64,000 bases of DNA. Origin: Rhynochetos jubatus (lineage: Eukaryota; Chordata; Aves; Eurypygiformes; Rhynochetidae). Position numbers and translations under genes: made by a program. The stretch covers positions 5,333,501 through 5,397,500 of the forward strand of contig CM050651.1 of NCBI GenBank assembly GCA_027574665.1, given 5' to 3'. This document shows, one piece after another, positions 19,781-33,023 of the stretch. The notes below the pieces were generated by a model. The model saw only the letters and a program-made list of their open reading frames with translations, was not told the origin of the DNA and did no database searches. Every line of letters starts with the position of its first letter. Within the stretch, counting starts at the first letter, position 1.

Positions 19781-21650
19781 ATCAGCTGCCAGTAGTTTTT
19801 TCTGTGTGACAACCACGGCCACCATGTGCACATTCCTTCACACCTGATACACTAAGCACAATGGCTGAGCTACACATGCCTCCACAGAGGTTTGTCATTT
19901 ATTTTTGTGGCTGGCCAGCGTTGTAGTAGCATCAGTGGTTAGGCAGCCACCTGAGTGGCGGAGGAGCCTGGCACCCTATTTTCACACGGGAAGCGACGCC
20001 GGGACAATGCTGATGGGGCCTGTCTCATGGCCAAGTGAAAATGCTGTGGTGGCCCATCAGGGCTTCAGCTCTGCCTTGTGTACATGAACAGCGTAGCGAT
20101 ACCCAGTGGGCACGATGACAAGCTCGCAGTCAAACACCATTCCTGTCTCAGGGACCTGACTGCAGGTAAGTGGTTATCACCCCCCTTCCGGGCCAGTTTA
20201 TTTGGGTGCCTGTAGCCAGGTGCAAAGATGCTCTGCAAGCAGGATATACACAGCTTGAGAGTATAAAGCAATTAGTTATTCATCAACACACGTGAAATGT
20301 AGTTAGAATCTAGGGAGCTGCTAGGGGTGCCCCTGGTAAAACAGCTGGGAAGGCTTTGCTGTTTGTGTAGGTGTCAGCTGGGAGGGTTTGGTCACTCTGA
20401 TTTCTTGAAGCGGGGCCTTGATGTTTTTGTGTTTCATCAGCTTTTTCAGTACTGGTTGCCTCATTGGATGAACCTTGCTGTCCTGGTATGTACATGGTTA
20501 CGTATGTTCCTGGTATGTTTGATTTGTGTGGGATATTTATTGTTGTTTTGCCTTTTATTTGTTTGTTTTGTTGTTTTTGTTGGTTTTTTTGTTGGCTTTT
20601 TCTTTTTTTTAGGATTATGTATCTTTCTACATTGGTGCTTTTGTTTCTGGGTATCTGGGAGGCAAGGGCATCCTGGGGAGACAGGAGCTAACAGCACCCC
20701 AGAGTTGTAGCAAGGCGCAGCACAGTGGCAGTACCTATCCCCCCTTGCCTGCTGCTTGCAAGTGTCGTGCACTGTCCTGCCTGCGAGTGGCCTGGGCCCC
20801 CGGACAGTTGGAGGATTACCAGCCCCTGTTAGATGCACGGGCTCTTTGAGTCCAGGCCCAGTACCTGGCTCTGAGATTGCTTGCTCTCAGCCAGACTGGT
20901 CCTTGCTGCTGGCGATGTGAGGTGAGCAGAGGTGGAGGAGTAGAAAAAGGGTCTTTCCAAGGGCAAGCCCCAGCACTGACCTCAGATGCTCGCCCAACCT
21001 GCAAAGCTATAGTGCAAAAAATTGAGTTTTGTTACACTGAGTCTTTTAATGTTCTCACTTCTCCCTGCCCCGGCAATAGTTCATGAGGTGAGGTCCCTCC
21101 TTGGCGCGGGTACTTTGCGCTCCAGTAGCATACTCCACCGTGGGGCCCTGGTGGCCACAACCAAGAGCTCAGTGGAGGCACAGCCACTGCAAGAGGCCCT
21201 GGTCTCCGTGGGCAGGAAGGCAGGCCCTGTCTCTACCATAGTGCTTGGGAAGCTCTCGCGTTCAACAGGCTTCACACCCAATGCTTGCTTGGCAACGAGT
21301 GACTGGATCCGTACAGCGCCTCTAGCTGAGCATTTGGCTTCACCCGTCCATTTTGTGGTTTTGGCAGATGATCAGCCATCAGAAACTGGAAGAATTGGCA
21401 TGCAAATACTTGTTGTGCATGACAAGGGTTTGGGGCTTGACCAGAGGGGGTGTCAGGGTGTGTTGCCCATGGAGGTCAGTCTTGGGATCAGGAAGGAGGC
21501 TGACAGTTTCAGAGGTAGTTTTTCGGTCTATGGACATTGTTACAGGACTTCTCCAAGTACTGAGCAGCCAGAAAACCTTTTTAGCTGCTTCTGCAGGTGC
21601 AGGTATTGAATTTTGCTTGGAGCAAAGTCCTCATTTTACAAGGGTACTTT
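19780..21650. other. GC-richer segment with donor-like site and a 186-codon ORF
   Basis: A moderately GC-rich stretch interrupted by a G/T-only tract (about 20508-20620). A perfect donor word CAG|GTAAGT occurs at 20163-20171 on the plus strand. From 20.68 to 21.6 kb the sequence stays open in one plus frame (ATG at 21049). It may be a non-coding RNA gene or a decayed LTR element; nothing decisive is visible. Confidence 0.25.
21049..21609 (+). other. Unrecognised 186-codon ORF
   Basis: From ATG 21049 to TGA 21607-21609 the frame encodes a Ser/Leu/Val-rich protein beginning MFSLLPAPAIVHEV and ending with a Cys-rich FSCFCRCRY tail. It is the longest ATG-started frame I noticed outside the PCDH10 domain. 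I recognise no domain, membrane segment or repeat family. An octamer motif lies inside it at 21400-21407. It may be chance, an RNA exon, or a fossil retroelement frame. Confidence 0.15.
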
Positions 21651-24039
21651 AAGCACATAGATTATTTTGAAAGCTGACATCTAAGCAGCTACGTTTTAGT
21701 TACCCATTTCTTTTTCCTCTCAGTTTTTGCTGGAGCTTCAAAAATGGGAATACTGGTCCCAGTTAGAAACCCTCTGTTCAAAATTTGTGGTTTTGTTTCT
21801 GTGTCTTCATCAAATTTTGGGTGTTTTTTCCAGACAAACTCAACAAGGCTTGAACATTTTGTTGGCAGGCCACAAAAAAACTTGTGTAATGGAAATAAAA
21901 ATGTATGTAACATTAAATGCATGCTTTCTGTGCCACCCAGATAATGAGTGTATTGTTTAATTTCCTTATGAAGAATCAATTTTTTACTCTAAGAATTGTA
22001 AATTATCTGAACTCCATGTCTGTATTCTGGGTGTGGGGAGTAAACAAACAGCCTTCAAAATATGGGCCAAGGACTCATTCTTTCTTCAGCAGGATCTCTG
22101 TTTATAAAATGCTTATGGATGTGGGAAATTAGAAAGAGGTAAAACAACTGATGCCGAAGTAGAAACAGTAGAAAAGTGGTGTGTGTTAGTTGATTTTTTG
22201 TGTGTTTGCTTAGTGTCGGTGTCACTTGTCACTGTAGGTAAGTCAGAGACCAAATATAGTAGGCAAATCACTATTACCATATTTTGTGGATTTGAAGAAT
22301 GAGTCTGTGGATGGAAGAAGGAGGGGGGTAATATTCCAGACTATCAGACCACATCAGTGCTGGACAGGAAGAACTCTTGAGTATTAATAGTGTAAATAGA
22401 AATCCTTGCTTCTATTTAGATTGTATTATCAGAAGTATGACATTTCTTTCAAAGCATATTTTAATTTTTTTTTAAATATTTCCTTTTGGGGGAAAAATTC
22501 TCTTCATCTTCACCCCCCACCCCCTTGTACTCTGGTCCTATTATGACTTTTACCCATATGACATTAAACTTTCTCTGCCAGTATGAAAATAAGCTGTGTG
22601 TAGCACAGGTTGTAGAAGAAATTCTTCACGCGACCACAGGTAGAAGAGCACTTGTTCAGCCTGGGAGCTGTATATTTAAGCATAGGTAAGGCAAAGGCCC
22701 TTACGAGTAAGTGTATTAATCAAGAAATGATAATGCTAGTTTGCCTCGAACACAAATAAGAGTGTGTTAAGATGGCTCACAAAAACCAGTATGTGAGTGT
22801 TTTGTAGCACTGATGGCCCAGCTAGATACAACATACAAGCAACATGACCACCAAAGGGGCAATAAAAATGAGGGTATTTGCATATAGGAAACATACAAAT
22901 AACAAAGTTGTGAGATAAATGTGCAGAGTGCCCTACCAAATGCTCAGGGGGGAGTGGCAAAACCAAGAGAAGTGTTTACTGGAAGCAGATGAGCCCCCCA
23001 ATTTGGAGGGTTGGGGGGGGAGTAAGTAGCACAGAAACCTCAAGGATGAAGAGAAGGCAAGCCTGTCTCAGCCCCAGCTTTCCCTGCTGAGGAGCTGTGG
23101 ATTAGGCCTGATCGCATTCACCTCCACAGTGACGACTGCCATCGGCTCTGAGGTGCTGTGTGCCACTTGCAGCTGGTCTAGGATAGAGGTGTGAAGGACT
23201 GACAGTTCTGCATGCAGCACAAAAATGATTAACAAGGCGTAAGGGCTAACCATTCGCACGGTGCTGCTGATGAGTGAGCTTAGTACAGTTTTGTTCTGAA
23301 GTTTAAAGCTGGCCTGATTTGTCAGTCTTCTAAGCCTTTCTAGCAGGGTGCATTCTAGTTCATTAAGTGGTATATTAGGAAAATATGTATTAATTTGCAG
23401 CACAGACCTGCTTTTCTTGATGAAGTAAAATTGCAGCCAGAAGGAGCAGAAGAAAGCTAGTGTGTTTATAGGAAAGGAGATGTTTCTGCTCTTTTACTCT
23501 TTGAGGAAGGAGTCTGTATGACCATAAGGCTATGATAGTTAGCTTTGGCTGGAAGGGAGATGTACGTGGGGAAAAGTAAGAGAAAGGTCTGAGCACTGAC
23601 TGTCTCATTAGGGCAAGTGCCTCAGTGTTGTGATTTAAAACTCCCACCTTCTGCTGCTCTCACAAAACTGAGGCTGGGCTTTAAAATGTGCTGCATGCGT
23701 TTAGCCAGAAGTCAAGGAAGGGCTAATTGCCAACAGAGAAGGTGGCCTGCCCTAGCAGGGGTGCTGTTTACCATGCACGGTTCACACTGGTGGAAGTCAG
23801 TGGTGTAAGCTGCTGGTGCGACTGGTTTCGCTTTGCTTGGTGTGTTGCTTGTGATGATCGGCTCCTCTCGAGGGAGCAGAGAACCTTCCCGTATAAAATG
23901 TTGGATTAGCCTTCAGAAAGGTGGTTGCTCACAGATTGTTCTGCTTTCAAACAGTTAATGTGTAACTGGGATGCTTACGTTAATGGCTGTTATCTTTCCA
24001 GTTAAGTGACTGAATCGTTGGCCGGGAATGTTAGGTGCT

Positions 24040-24330
24040 TGCACAGAGGGAAGCTTTGTGCAATGAAAATGCAGGCATCCTTTATCTCCTTTAAAGGTGT
24101 GATTGCATTAAAAAAAAAATAATAGTCTGTTACAAATAGAAGAGGGAGCAGTCACCGTTGCTCCTAAATGTAGGCAGTAATCTAATTTGAGCTGTAGAAA
24201 GCGACTTCTTGAGCATTTGGTGAAACTTCTAATCCTTCTGGAGGAATAATTGTGTGTTAATTAAGAGCCAGAATTCCACGAGGCTTATTAGCTGTCTAGC
24301 TGGATCTGAGAAGCAGAAGGTTGAACAGAG
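24040..24330. promoter_or_regulatory. Candidate conserved non-coding element
   Basis: A complex AT-rich block with TTAATTAA, TAATCT and TTTAAAGG words arranged without repetition. This resembles developmental enhancers with homeodomain sites. Evidence is compositional only. Confidence 0.18.
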
Positions 24331-27300
24331 TTTAACTAAAATTTAGAACTATTAATTAGTCTCCATTCTTCCTGGTCTCCTTTCTATTTTCTTGTTTTTG
24401 GTTTGTGTAGCACACTTTGAATGACCCGTGAGAAACTACTGTGCTTCTGACATGATAGCTCCCAATTGTAAATGCTGTACTTTACTGGCTGTGAAAGAAT
24501 AAAGCTTTAAAAGAGCTTGGCTTCCCTTAGCTACAAGCCAGCTTGTTATGGAAGAAGAAATGACAGAAAGTGGAAAGAGCAGGCAGGCTAATCTTGTTAA
24601 ATTGGCTGAATAATGTTGCATTCAAGATTTGTGAACTCCATGCAGGAATGCACAGACGCTTTAATAAACTTTATATGACCTGTCTTAGTTTAGCACATTT
24701 TACAGGGTTCAGAAAATGTTTGATAGGCGTATGGGAACCTGAATGTGAAACTGTCTTCCTTATAGACCTCCATTTTGGTAGTTAGGAGTATGGGAATTCG
24801 TGAACATGCGGAGGTTGTGCTTCGCTGATGTGTGCCTGGGCAAGGCTGGGGAGGGAAAAGTAGATTCTGCAACCGGTTTTAGTGTCTTTGAGAGTTTGTT
24901 AAGCAGCACACAGAGTTGTGAACTGTTTCCTGAGTTTTTTCACATGGATATTACGATTAAGTTTACTTTTTGGAGGGGAGGAGTGAGGGGGATGCTCGCA
25001 TGCAGTATAAAACTCCCTGGGATTCCAGTATGATGTGAGGCGGGCTGAGCAAAACAGCTGCTATTTCAGCTCAATAACCCCTGTACCCCCCAGTGAAATC
25101 GTTTTGGGCCTGCTGAGTAGGAATGTTTTAAAGCTCTGTTGTAAAAGAGACAAGAATTCTATTCATTAATTAGACTTGTCAGAGTCTGCTTTGTACTTCC
25201 AACAATGGTTACCATTTCTTTCCAGGGGTGTAGTTAAGCCCTTAAGCTAATTTGACTTCCGGCTCTGGTCCTCTTATGTTTCAGGCCTCACCTTTAGATG
25301 TTTTGTTGTTCTAATCACTGAAATGTTTATGTTTTCTTTTCAGTTTATAGTATGTCTCAACTAAGACATTTGCATTAGTATAAATTCATTTGCTTAATAC
25401 ACATCAAAATGACTAATCCTGGTAATTTAACTGGTTTCACACCAGTAGCCTGTATTTTAGCTCACAACTTTGGCAGAGGGGGATAGAGTGCCAAGTGGGA
25501 AAGGGAAGTGGATTAAGTGTGGTGTAGGTAGCCCTTAAATTATAAATGGAAAAACTATTCAGATCTGTAAAAAAATGTCCTTATGCAGATTAGAATAGTT
25601 GTGTAGTATGACTGTCATACTTCTACAGGACTATTGTTCCAAAAATTCAGGGTTGATTTTTTTTTTTCTTCCATATTTTTATTTTCTCCCCTCTTCTTTT
25701 AAAAGAATATGTTTACTTTTTATTAAGGGTTGCCTAAGTATAACCCTTAAATTTAAGGAGCACCTAAAACAATAAGGTGCATGATTATAATTGTGAGAGT
25801 CTAGGTACATATGAAAGAATCCCAAAAGCTCTGTTGCAGGGTGTACTTATTGTGTGATTCTTTTGGCAGAGTTTGATGTATTCCAGTACTAAATCTTGGG
25901 TTGGTTTCCTGTCACTCCACTAGCTTTTCTGTCAAGTACACTGCACAGCATTCTGATCTGACAGCCACTTGGCAAGAGTTGGTTGCTTGGAACCATACTA
26001 ACTGCTTCTAATTTAATTTTAAAGTTAAAGGATTGTTTTATGAAGGTTTGTTCTTGGCCGTACACAGACAAGGTTCTAAACTGTATGGTTTTGGACAACT
26101 AAATCCTCTTGACTTCGATAAGGGAGGAAAACTACCTTTTAAAAATATTAGTGGATTTATAATTCCAGTCATCTTTAGGTGTCTGTGATTTGGAGAACAA
26201 AATATCTGAATGGGAAGAGCTCAGATCTCCCAGCAGCTTGCCTAACCCTGTTTACTTGAGGAAGATCTCTGCATGTATGCTGTGTTATGTACTTTGTAGG
26301 ATCTTTTTTAACTGACTGTCTGTTCTGACTTACCATCTGGGACACTGGTATTGACCTTGCTGACACTTGTTACCTCTGGATCTGTAGGGTCTCCCTTCGT
26401 TGTTGGAATGTCCTGGGTATAATTTGTTCCCATTTCCAAGTTACAGACTCCTTTATACAAAACATAACTGCAAGTAAAGGTACTGCATTGTCTGTACTGA
26501 ATCAGTTGAAGACAACATGTGTAGGGGCTGTGTAGACTGACAAAAGTAGTTTTAAGATTATAGCAGTGTCAACAAATAAAGCTGTACTGATTTTTAGTGT
26601 TTTGAAGAAATACTTTTATAGTGGTACCAGTTGAGGTGCAAATTAGATCCTGTCAGGAAGCAGCTGGTTACTTTAAAAGATGACAAGGAAAGGTTATTTT
26701 AACACTGAAGGAGAAAAATTCCTCTTTTTGAGAAGTATACTAATAACACAAATACATGGTATTGTAGAGCACCATTTAGAATACTTCGTTAATGCCAGAA
26801 CATAACAGAAAATGTATTCCTGCCTACGAGGAGACATGCAAATACAAACCTAATTACGTGGAGGTATATTGTAAAATCTAAGAGACAATCTGGAGAAAGA
26901 CAAAGACTAGTGTTCCTTTGTTCTTCTGTTACTTTATAGTCCCCTGTGTCGTGGGATAAGCTTGGCAACGCTCCCTGGTGATAGCTGGTGGACTCAGTGG
27001 AGAGCTATAGAAAACCCTGGACATGTACATAGATGGAGATACTGCTTCTATAATCAACTCTGTATCCTGGGTTCAGCTTCCTTCAGGGGTCTGGAAGGGG
27101 CTATGTGAAAAGGACACTACAAAACTGAACTCTGTTCACTTCTGTAGCTTGCAGTGGGTACAGGAACATGAGGCTTGCTCTCTTTACCTGACATATTTAC
27201 TTTTTCTACCCCAGTTAATTAAAAGTGTGCCTTCAAGAAGGTATTAACACAAGGATCTAGACCAAATGTGACTGTCCTATTCAAAACCATGCCAAAGACA

Positions 27301-28059
27301 CTGTGACCTTATTTTCCTAGTCTTGGTGTGTTATTAATTTGCTTGGGGTTGTACCCTGTAATTCTCAGTGCTGAAGCAAGCTGAATTTCTGAATCTTTCC
27401 TGACAAATCGAAGGTGCCCTTTTAGGATGTAAGGTAAGGACTAAATCTGTCTGCTTTTCAGGCAGAAAAAAGGAATACTTGAAGTTTTATGAGGTGGCTT
27501 TTAAGTTTTGGATTGCAGTAGTACCCAAACAAGAAACCCATATACACCTGAAGTGATGTCATCAGCTTTCTCAGTGTGGGATAAAGCAATGGTGGGCCAC
27601 TCTCTGTCATCCAGGGACTATTTTAGAGGTGAAATCTCTGTGCCAAAAGAGGGAGATTAGCACGTGGAAGGACACCTTTCTGTATAGCTCGGTGGGGTAT
27701 AATCCAAATTCTAAAGCCTTCTTCTGAAAAAAACAAACACCCCCCACCCCAGACAAATCATTACAAGTTTGTGGTATTCAGAATAAATGAACCTGCATGA
27801 CCTAACTTTTTTTTAAGCCTTGCAAGCTGAATTCAAATGAGTTATAAAACAGGAAATCCTGTTAAACTGTTTGCTTTCTGATGGTTAAATGGCTTAAAGG
27901 CTTTAGAAAAATCAGGCATTTGTGAAATGTAAGTCAGTAGTGTTTTGTGCTGTAGTTGAAAAATGCTGTATCTCCATCCCAGTTCAGATCAGATCTGACA
28001 GACATGTTTAGCCTTTGTGCCTTAATGCTACTGCATATGTATGTGAATATAATATTAAA

Positions 28060-28620
28060 AATATGTATTCAATGGAAATTGAATTTCAGTTAATATCTGC
28101 ATTAAAATCGGGGATTCATGAGTGATAAATTGTTCACCTTCCTTTCCTGACCTAGGAGATGAACAGAAGAAAGCCGGTGATGATATGTTGTCAAGGTAAA
28201 ATGACATTGTTTAGAAAAGGGGAATATTTGGAGTTCTGTTTCAATGAATAACATCACTGGAATATTCACCCCATCAGGCCGCTCTGGAAAACAAGCTTTC
28301 AGAAGGTCACCATCTCGAGCTTGTAACCTTGCTGCCATTTGTCTGGTAGGATCTCTTTTCATCGTAAACCTGAATGCGTTTATTAGGATTGCAATGAAGA
28401 GAGAGTCTGAAGAGAATATTAAAATAGTCACTATTGTGCCAGGAAGAAAATGTTTGTTTCTGCAAGTAGTGGAGCCCACATAGCTGTTGAAATAAAAGGT
28501 CATTCTCAGACTGTGGAACTAAACAGGATATTCTTGCAAAAGAAAAAAGATGTGAAGAGGGTGGAAAAATGAACATTTTTCTGTTACTTCTACAAAGAAT
28601 CAAACCAAAATACTTCGAAG
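28060..28620. promoter_or_regulatory. Candidate conserved element with overlapping ORFs on both strands
   Basis: A stretch of complex sequence keeps open frames on both strands, including a minus ATG frame of 133 codons (28102-28503) and a plus frame of 79 codons (28244-28483). Neither protein is recognised. Retained CpGs and dense non-repetitive words suggest purifying selection on DNA rather than on a peptide, but chance remains possible. Confidence 0.2.
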
Positions 28621-31600
28621 TTAATTTTTAAAATGTGTATTTTAAAACCTAAATGACTCCATACTGTGTTCAAATGATCTTTCAGGCAGACACAAGTTGT
28701 TTTTTTTGATGCAGTGAGGGTGGAGAAAGAGGCAGGATAAATGTAAAGACTCTTGTTTTATCTATCAGGCTGTTATGGAGTTCACTAAGGCTATTTTTGA
28801 CTGAGGGACTTTTTGAATTGGGGAAGATAAGACATGCCACTTGCACTTGCTTTTAGGACTGGACCTTAAAATTGCAGTGGAGAAAACAGGTATAACTCTT
28901 GTGCCCAATTTACTCTAATAGGACCCTGAAGTTGCAGAAGTCTCGTCTTAGCTGTTAGTGGCAGGAAAAGTCTCAAAGTCCTTTTTTTTTTTTTTTTTTT
29001 AAATATTAAGTGGTCAAGGAAGAAATAAATAAAGAGGAGAACACAACCTTTATCTGTTCATATCTGTTTATACATTTCTAAGAGTGCAGGAAAAAATGTT
29101 CTGCCGCTAAGAATTGTGGGTTATAAATAGATACCTTTAGAGTAAAGTGAGGGAAAACAGATGTATGTTTTTTCCTAAAACCTATTGGTTTGTTTTTTGG
29201 TTTTTTTTTTTTTTACTTTATCCCCATATAGAGGTATGATGATCTGTTATCTGACAGAAGCACCCATGGCTGTAAAGAGAACATCTCACACACTTATTCT
29301 CCTTGAAAACCTTTGAGACCTAATATCACATGATCTGCTTTTAAGCAGTGAGCAAGGGAGAAACCTGCCAGGAAACTAATCCAAAGCAAACTTCTTCTCT
29401 GAAATGGGCACTAAATTGGATCCCAATTTAAAGTTCAACAAGAAGAGAATGGACAAATACTGCTCTTGTATATATTGCTTGTATTTTTTTTTTTTTTAAG
29501 ACAGTAACAGTTTTGGTCCATGAGGCATGTTTTCTGTTCTCAAGCATGTTCCTCCTCCCCCACCCCGCTTGGCCAGCTCCCTGCCCACTTGTTTGCATAC
29601 TGCAATTTGGCACTGAGGCACAGAGATCTTCCTCTGAGAAATGCAGTGCTACACAGTGTTAGGGGGGACGTTGACATCTGGTGTTGCAGATATAATCAAA
29701 TTCAAAAGAACGTGACAAACGTCAACAGTTAGACTGGTTTTGTTGCAGGAAAAAAAAGAGTTCAGTCGAGATGTGTGCTAGCTGAATCACTTCTTAATTT
29801 CTTCATCTGCAGGTGAACAACCTGCCGTTGTTTATACATTTCCTAGACTTAGACTAGATGTGTTGATACTCGTGGGAAGTGGTATACCAAGGAGCTCGTT
29901 GTCTTGAAACGGTGTATGCTTGAGTCAGGTTTTGCATTGGTAAATATCATTGCTTTGGGTGAGAGAACGCTTGAGTTGCATGAAGGATGCTGGGAAGGGT
30001 GGGCTCTGAAGGGTCTTCCTCTGCTTCCATGGATAGGGGTCATACGGAATTAGGTGATCTCAGTCTGTGGAACATCATCAGCAAGCTTCCCTTGTTTTTT
30101 TCTTTGAAATGTAAATGATTAGTGCCTCAACCTCTTGAACACTAAACCCAGCAAATCAGAGCTGGTGTAGTGCTGGATTGTCTTTAACTAACCTGTTCTC
30201 TGCTTTGTTTTATTTTTCTACTTTATACTACTCCAGTTTCTGCTGTATCTTGATTTATTCTTTCTAAACCTGTGTTGGTGAAAGCCGACAGCCCCGAAAA
30301 AGCTTTTATTTGTCAGTAGGTTTTTGTGGGCACATTATACGTAAAGGTCACTCAAACACAGATTTGCTGTTCTGCATTTGAGCTCGATGCTGTGTTGGTT
30401 CCAGATTTTTATGTAAATGGTGTTAGGACGGTATATATATTACCAGTGAAGAGACAGCGCAATCAATTTAAAAAAGCAAACGGTGCTGCACTCGATCACA
30501 CACTTTCCTGGCTAAAAATAGCAAGTCAAATGCTGGGAGTTGCTGAATGCTTTCAATAATCACTTGAAGGTAGAATTTAAAATTAGGAGTATTTCCTAAT
30601 ATTATGTCCCTGATTTAACTGTCTTCTTAATTTTACCTTCCTGGGCTTAAGTCTATTGTTATACGTTAAGAAAGTTAAATCACAAACCTCTGTGGAAATA
30701 TTGGTGGAATATTTCTGAAATTGGCAATATATTTTAGAAAAGAACTGTAAGGTAAGTTCACAGGAGCTCTGTTCCTTCCCCCTCCCCCCCAACTGTGGTT
30801 TTAACACCTGCTGAGCGAAATGGGATCTGTAGGTCCCTAATAGCCTTTAAACTCTAATCTTTTGGTATGTAAGGGAACCAGCTGGCTAATCTATAGACGT
30901 TCTAGGAAAAATAATGCTTTTATCTTCCTGTGTATTAGCAGTGGCCTTTATAGAGCTTGCATACAGACTTTCTCTTAAAGGTTATTGTGCTAATTTAATT
31001 TAGATTATTTTCCTCATATTATAAACATATATAATAATCCCATTTGTTTTCTTTATTCTAAAAATACTGGGATACTAACCACAGTATACAAAGTGGAAAA
31101 TATATTACTTTCATCAGCTTCATTCTGTGTGCTAAGTCACATGGTAATGACAATGGATTTTAAGTTACCTATGCCAGTTTTTCTTAGCTCTGTACTACTA
31201 ATAGGAAAAGAGTACAAGCAGGCATGGTATTGCTTCGGAAGCAAAAGGACTGTAGGTGTGTGGGAGAAAGAGACTGGTTAGACTGATCTCTCTTCCTTAA
31301 ATTAAAGCTGTTTTCCTTTATTCAGGTCTGAATTTTTGAAATGGGCCGCTATCAGTAACGGGAATCTTAATTGGGTTTTCTTTTTTTCTGCCTGGGTAAA
31401 TTTTTAGCATACTATAATATTGGCTATACTGTTCTAGAGTCTGTTCTGATTTGAAGTCTTAGGTAAAATAATTTCCTTATATAAGGCAAAATATCCTTCA
31501 TATGTACCATAGTTGTCCTTGGATTTCTATATACCTTGCAACTCTTACTAGTGTAATGTTTTCTTTCCTTCTGTCATTTTCATGGGGTTCTGTGAAGTTA

Positions 31601-32856
31601 CAGCCTATAAGCTGTGATTTTTAGCTTTTAAATCTAAGAAGGCCAGTTTGTGAAATGACTGCACAGGTCTGGACACACAGGCCTTTCTTGTTTGGCCCCC
31701 ATAGCCTCCGTCCTGGGACATTTGCCTACCGCTTGCTCCAGTACAGCTTTTTTGGACCTGGCCCTTCACTTATCCCCCTATATTGTGGGTTGATCGGAAA
31801 CTCCCCTGTGCAAGGTTATGTGCCTACATCTGTGTGGTTGCCGAAGGACGCACAGTGAAGACAAGTTGTCCCCTTCAGTGTGAGGGCCTTCCAAAGTCTT
31901 ACAGATATTGAAACATCAGAATTAACTTCTCTTTTTCTTTGATGATTAGTAACTTTTGGATTACAATCATGTCTGAAATTCTGAATTTCCCCAGCCATAA
32001 TAAAAAGAAACACTTTTGGATCTAATGAAAGCATTGCTTGTTCTTCCAGTGATTTTGGTGGAGTACAGACACACTCACTCCTCCCTTTTCTGTTAATATT
32101 CAGTAACACCTATTCAGGAAACTCATCCCGTGTCTCTTGTTCATCTTCTGTTCACATATTAGTCTGAAACTTGCTTGACAATTCTAAGAGTAAACATTGA
32201 AGGAAAGCAAAACGTAACTTTACAGTGTTTGAACAGGGACGGCAAATGTAAATCCTCAAGAATATTCCTGTGCAGAAGACTCAGTCCCATTTCCATCTGA
32301 TGGTAGTGTTTTGTGGGGTGTTTTCTAAATCTGACAGGGTGTTTCTTCTGAGAAGAACACAACTGGTATAAAGACTGGTACTTATTTGGCAAAATAAGTT
32401 TGGAATGAGAATCTTATGTTAAATAACAGTGAGCATTACAATAGCAAAAGTAGGATGTGGAACTCTGATGGTGGCAGTTAAACAAAAGATTGTTTTCCTT
32501 AATTTTTTTTTTTTTTTTTTTTAAACCAACAGCACAATAGTGTCTCCTATTGATTTGTAGTCTGGTGCCAGACACTATTACCACTAAAATATAGTCCATG
32601 TAAAAATCGATGCACACATACTATAGTACATTAATTACTGTATGGGTTTTTTTGTTTCCCAAGTAGGTACTTACTGATTCCATATTAGTTCTTCAAATGA
32701 TAAAAATCTAATGAGGCTTCCCTCTATAACCTGTTATACAATATTACTTTAGATGTAGAACCGATTTGCTGACAAACTTCAAACTTTATGGCAAGTTATG
32801 CTATAATAGTTGCTTCCCAGTTTTTGAAATTATTCATCATCTTCAAAGACTGTGAA

Positions 32857-33023
32857 ATAGAATCATAGAATGGTTTGGGTTGGAAGGGACCTTAAAGATC
32901 ATCTAGTTCCCACCCCCCTGCCATGGGCAGGGACACCCTCCACTAGACCAGGTTGCTCCAAGCCTCATCCAGCCTGGCCTTGAACACTTCCAGGGATGGG
33001 GCACCCACAGCTTCTCTGAGCAG
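32857..33023 (-). mobile_element. CR1 LINE fragment, 3' end, 5'-truncated
   Basis: Read on the plus strand it begins with the ATAGAATCATAGAATGG tail and continues through the familiar GGTTTGGGTTGGAAGGGACC, CCATGGGCAGGGACACC and CCAGCCTGGCCTTGAACAC words of avian CR1. These are the reverse complement of the CR1 3' end, so the element lies on the minus strand with its octamer tail at about 32.86 kb. It breaks off at about 33.02 kb after CACAGCTTCTCTGAGCA. Only about 165 bp remain and no reverse transcriptase is present. Similarity to the consensus is high, so the insertion is fairly young. Confidence 0.95.

Larger units (their letters stand above)
21650..32850. other. Intergenic DNA, no gene recognised
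   Basis: AT-rich, mostly unique sequence. Homopolymers include T19 at 28982-29000. Octamer motifs are at 22876-22883 and 26836-26843. Candidate regulatory blocks are listed separately at about 24.04-24.33 and 28.06-28.62 kb. No RNA gene or transposon was identified. Confidence 0.6.

Noticed and set aside
20327-20838. Frames of about 125 codons resembling a membrane protein (Phe/Leu/Val/Cys-rich) or a Lys/Thr/Asn-rich protein
   Set aside because: The hydrophobic stretch is the translated G/T-only tract and the other is its A/C complement; neither is a real protein signature.
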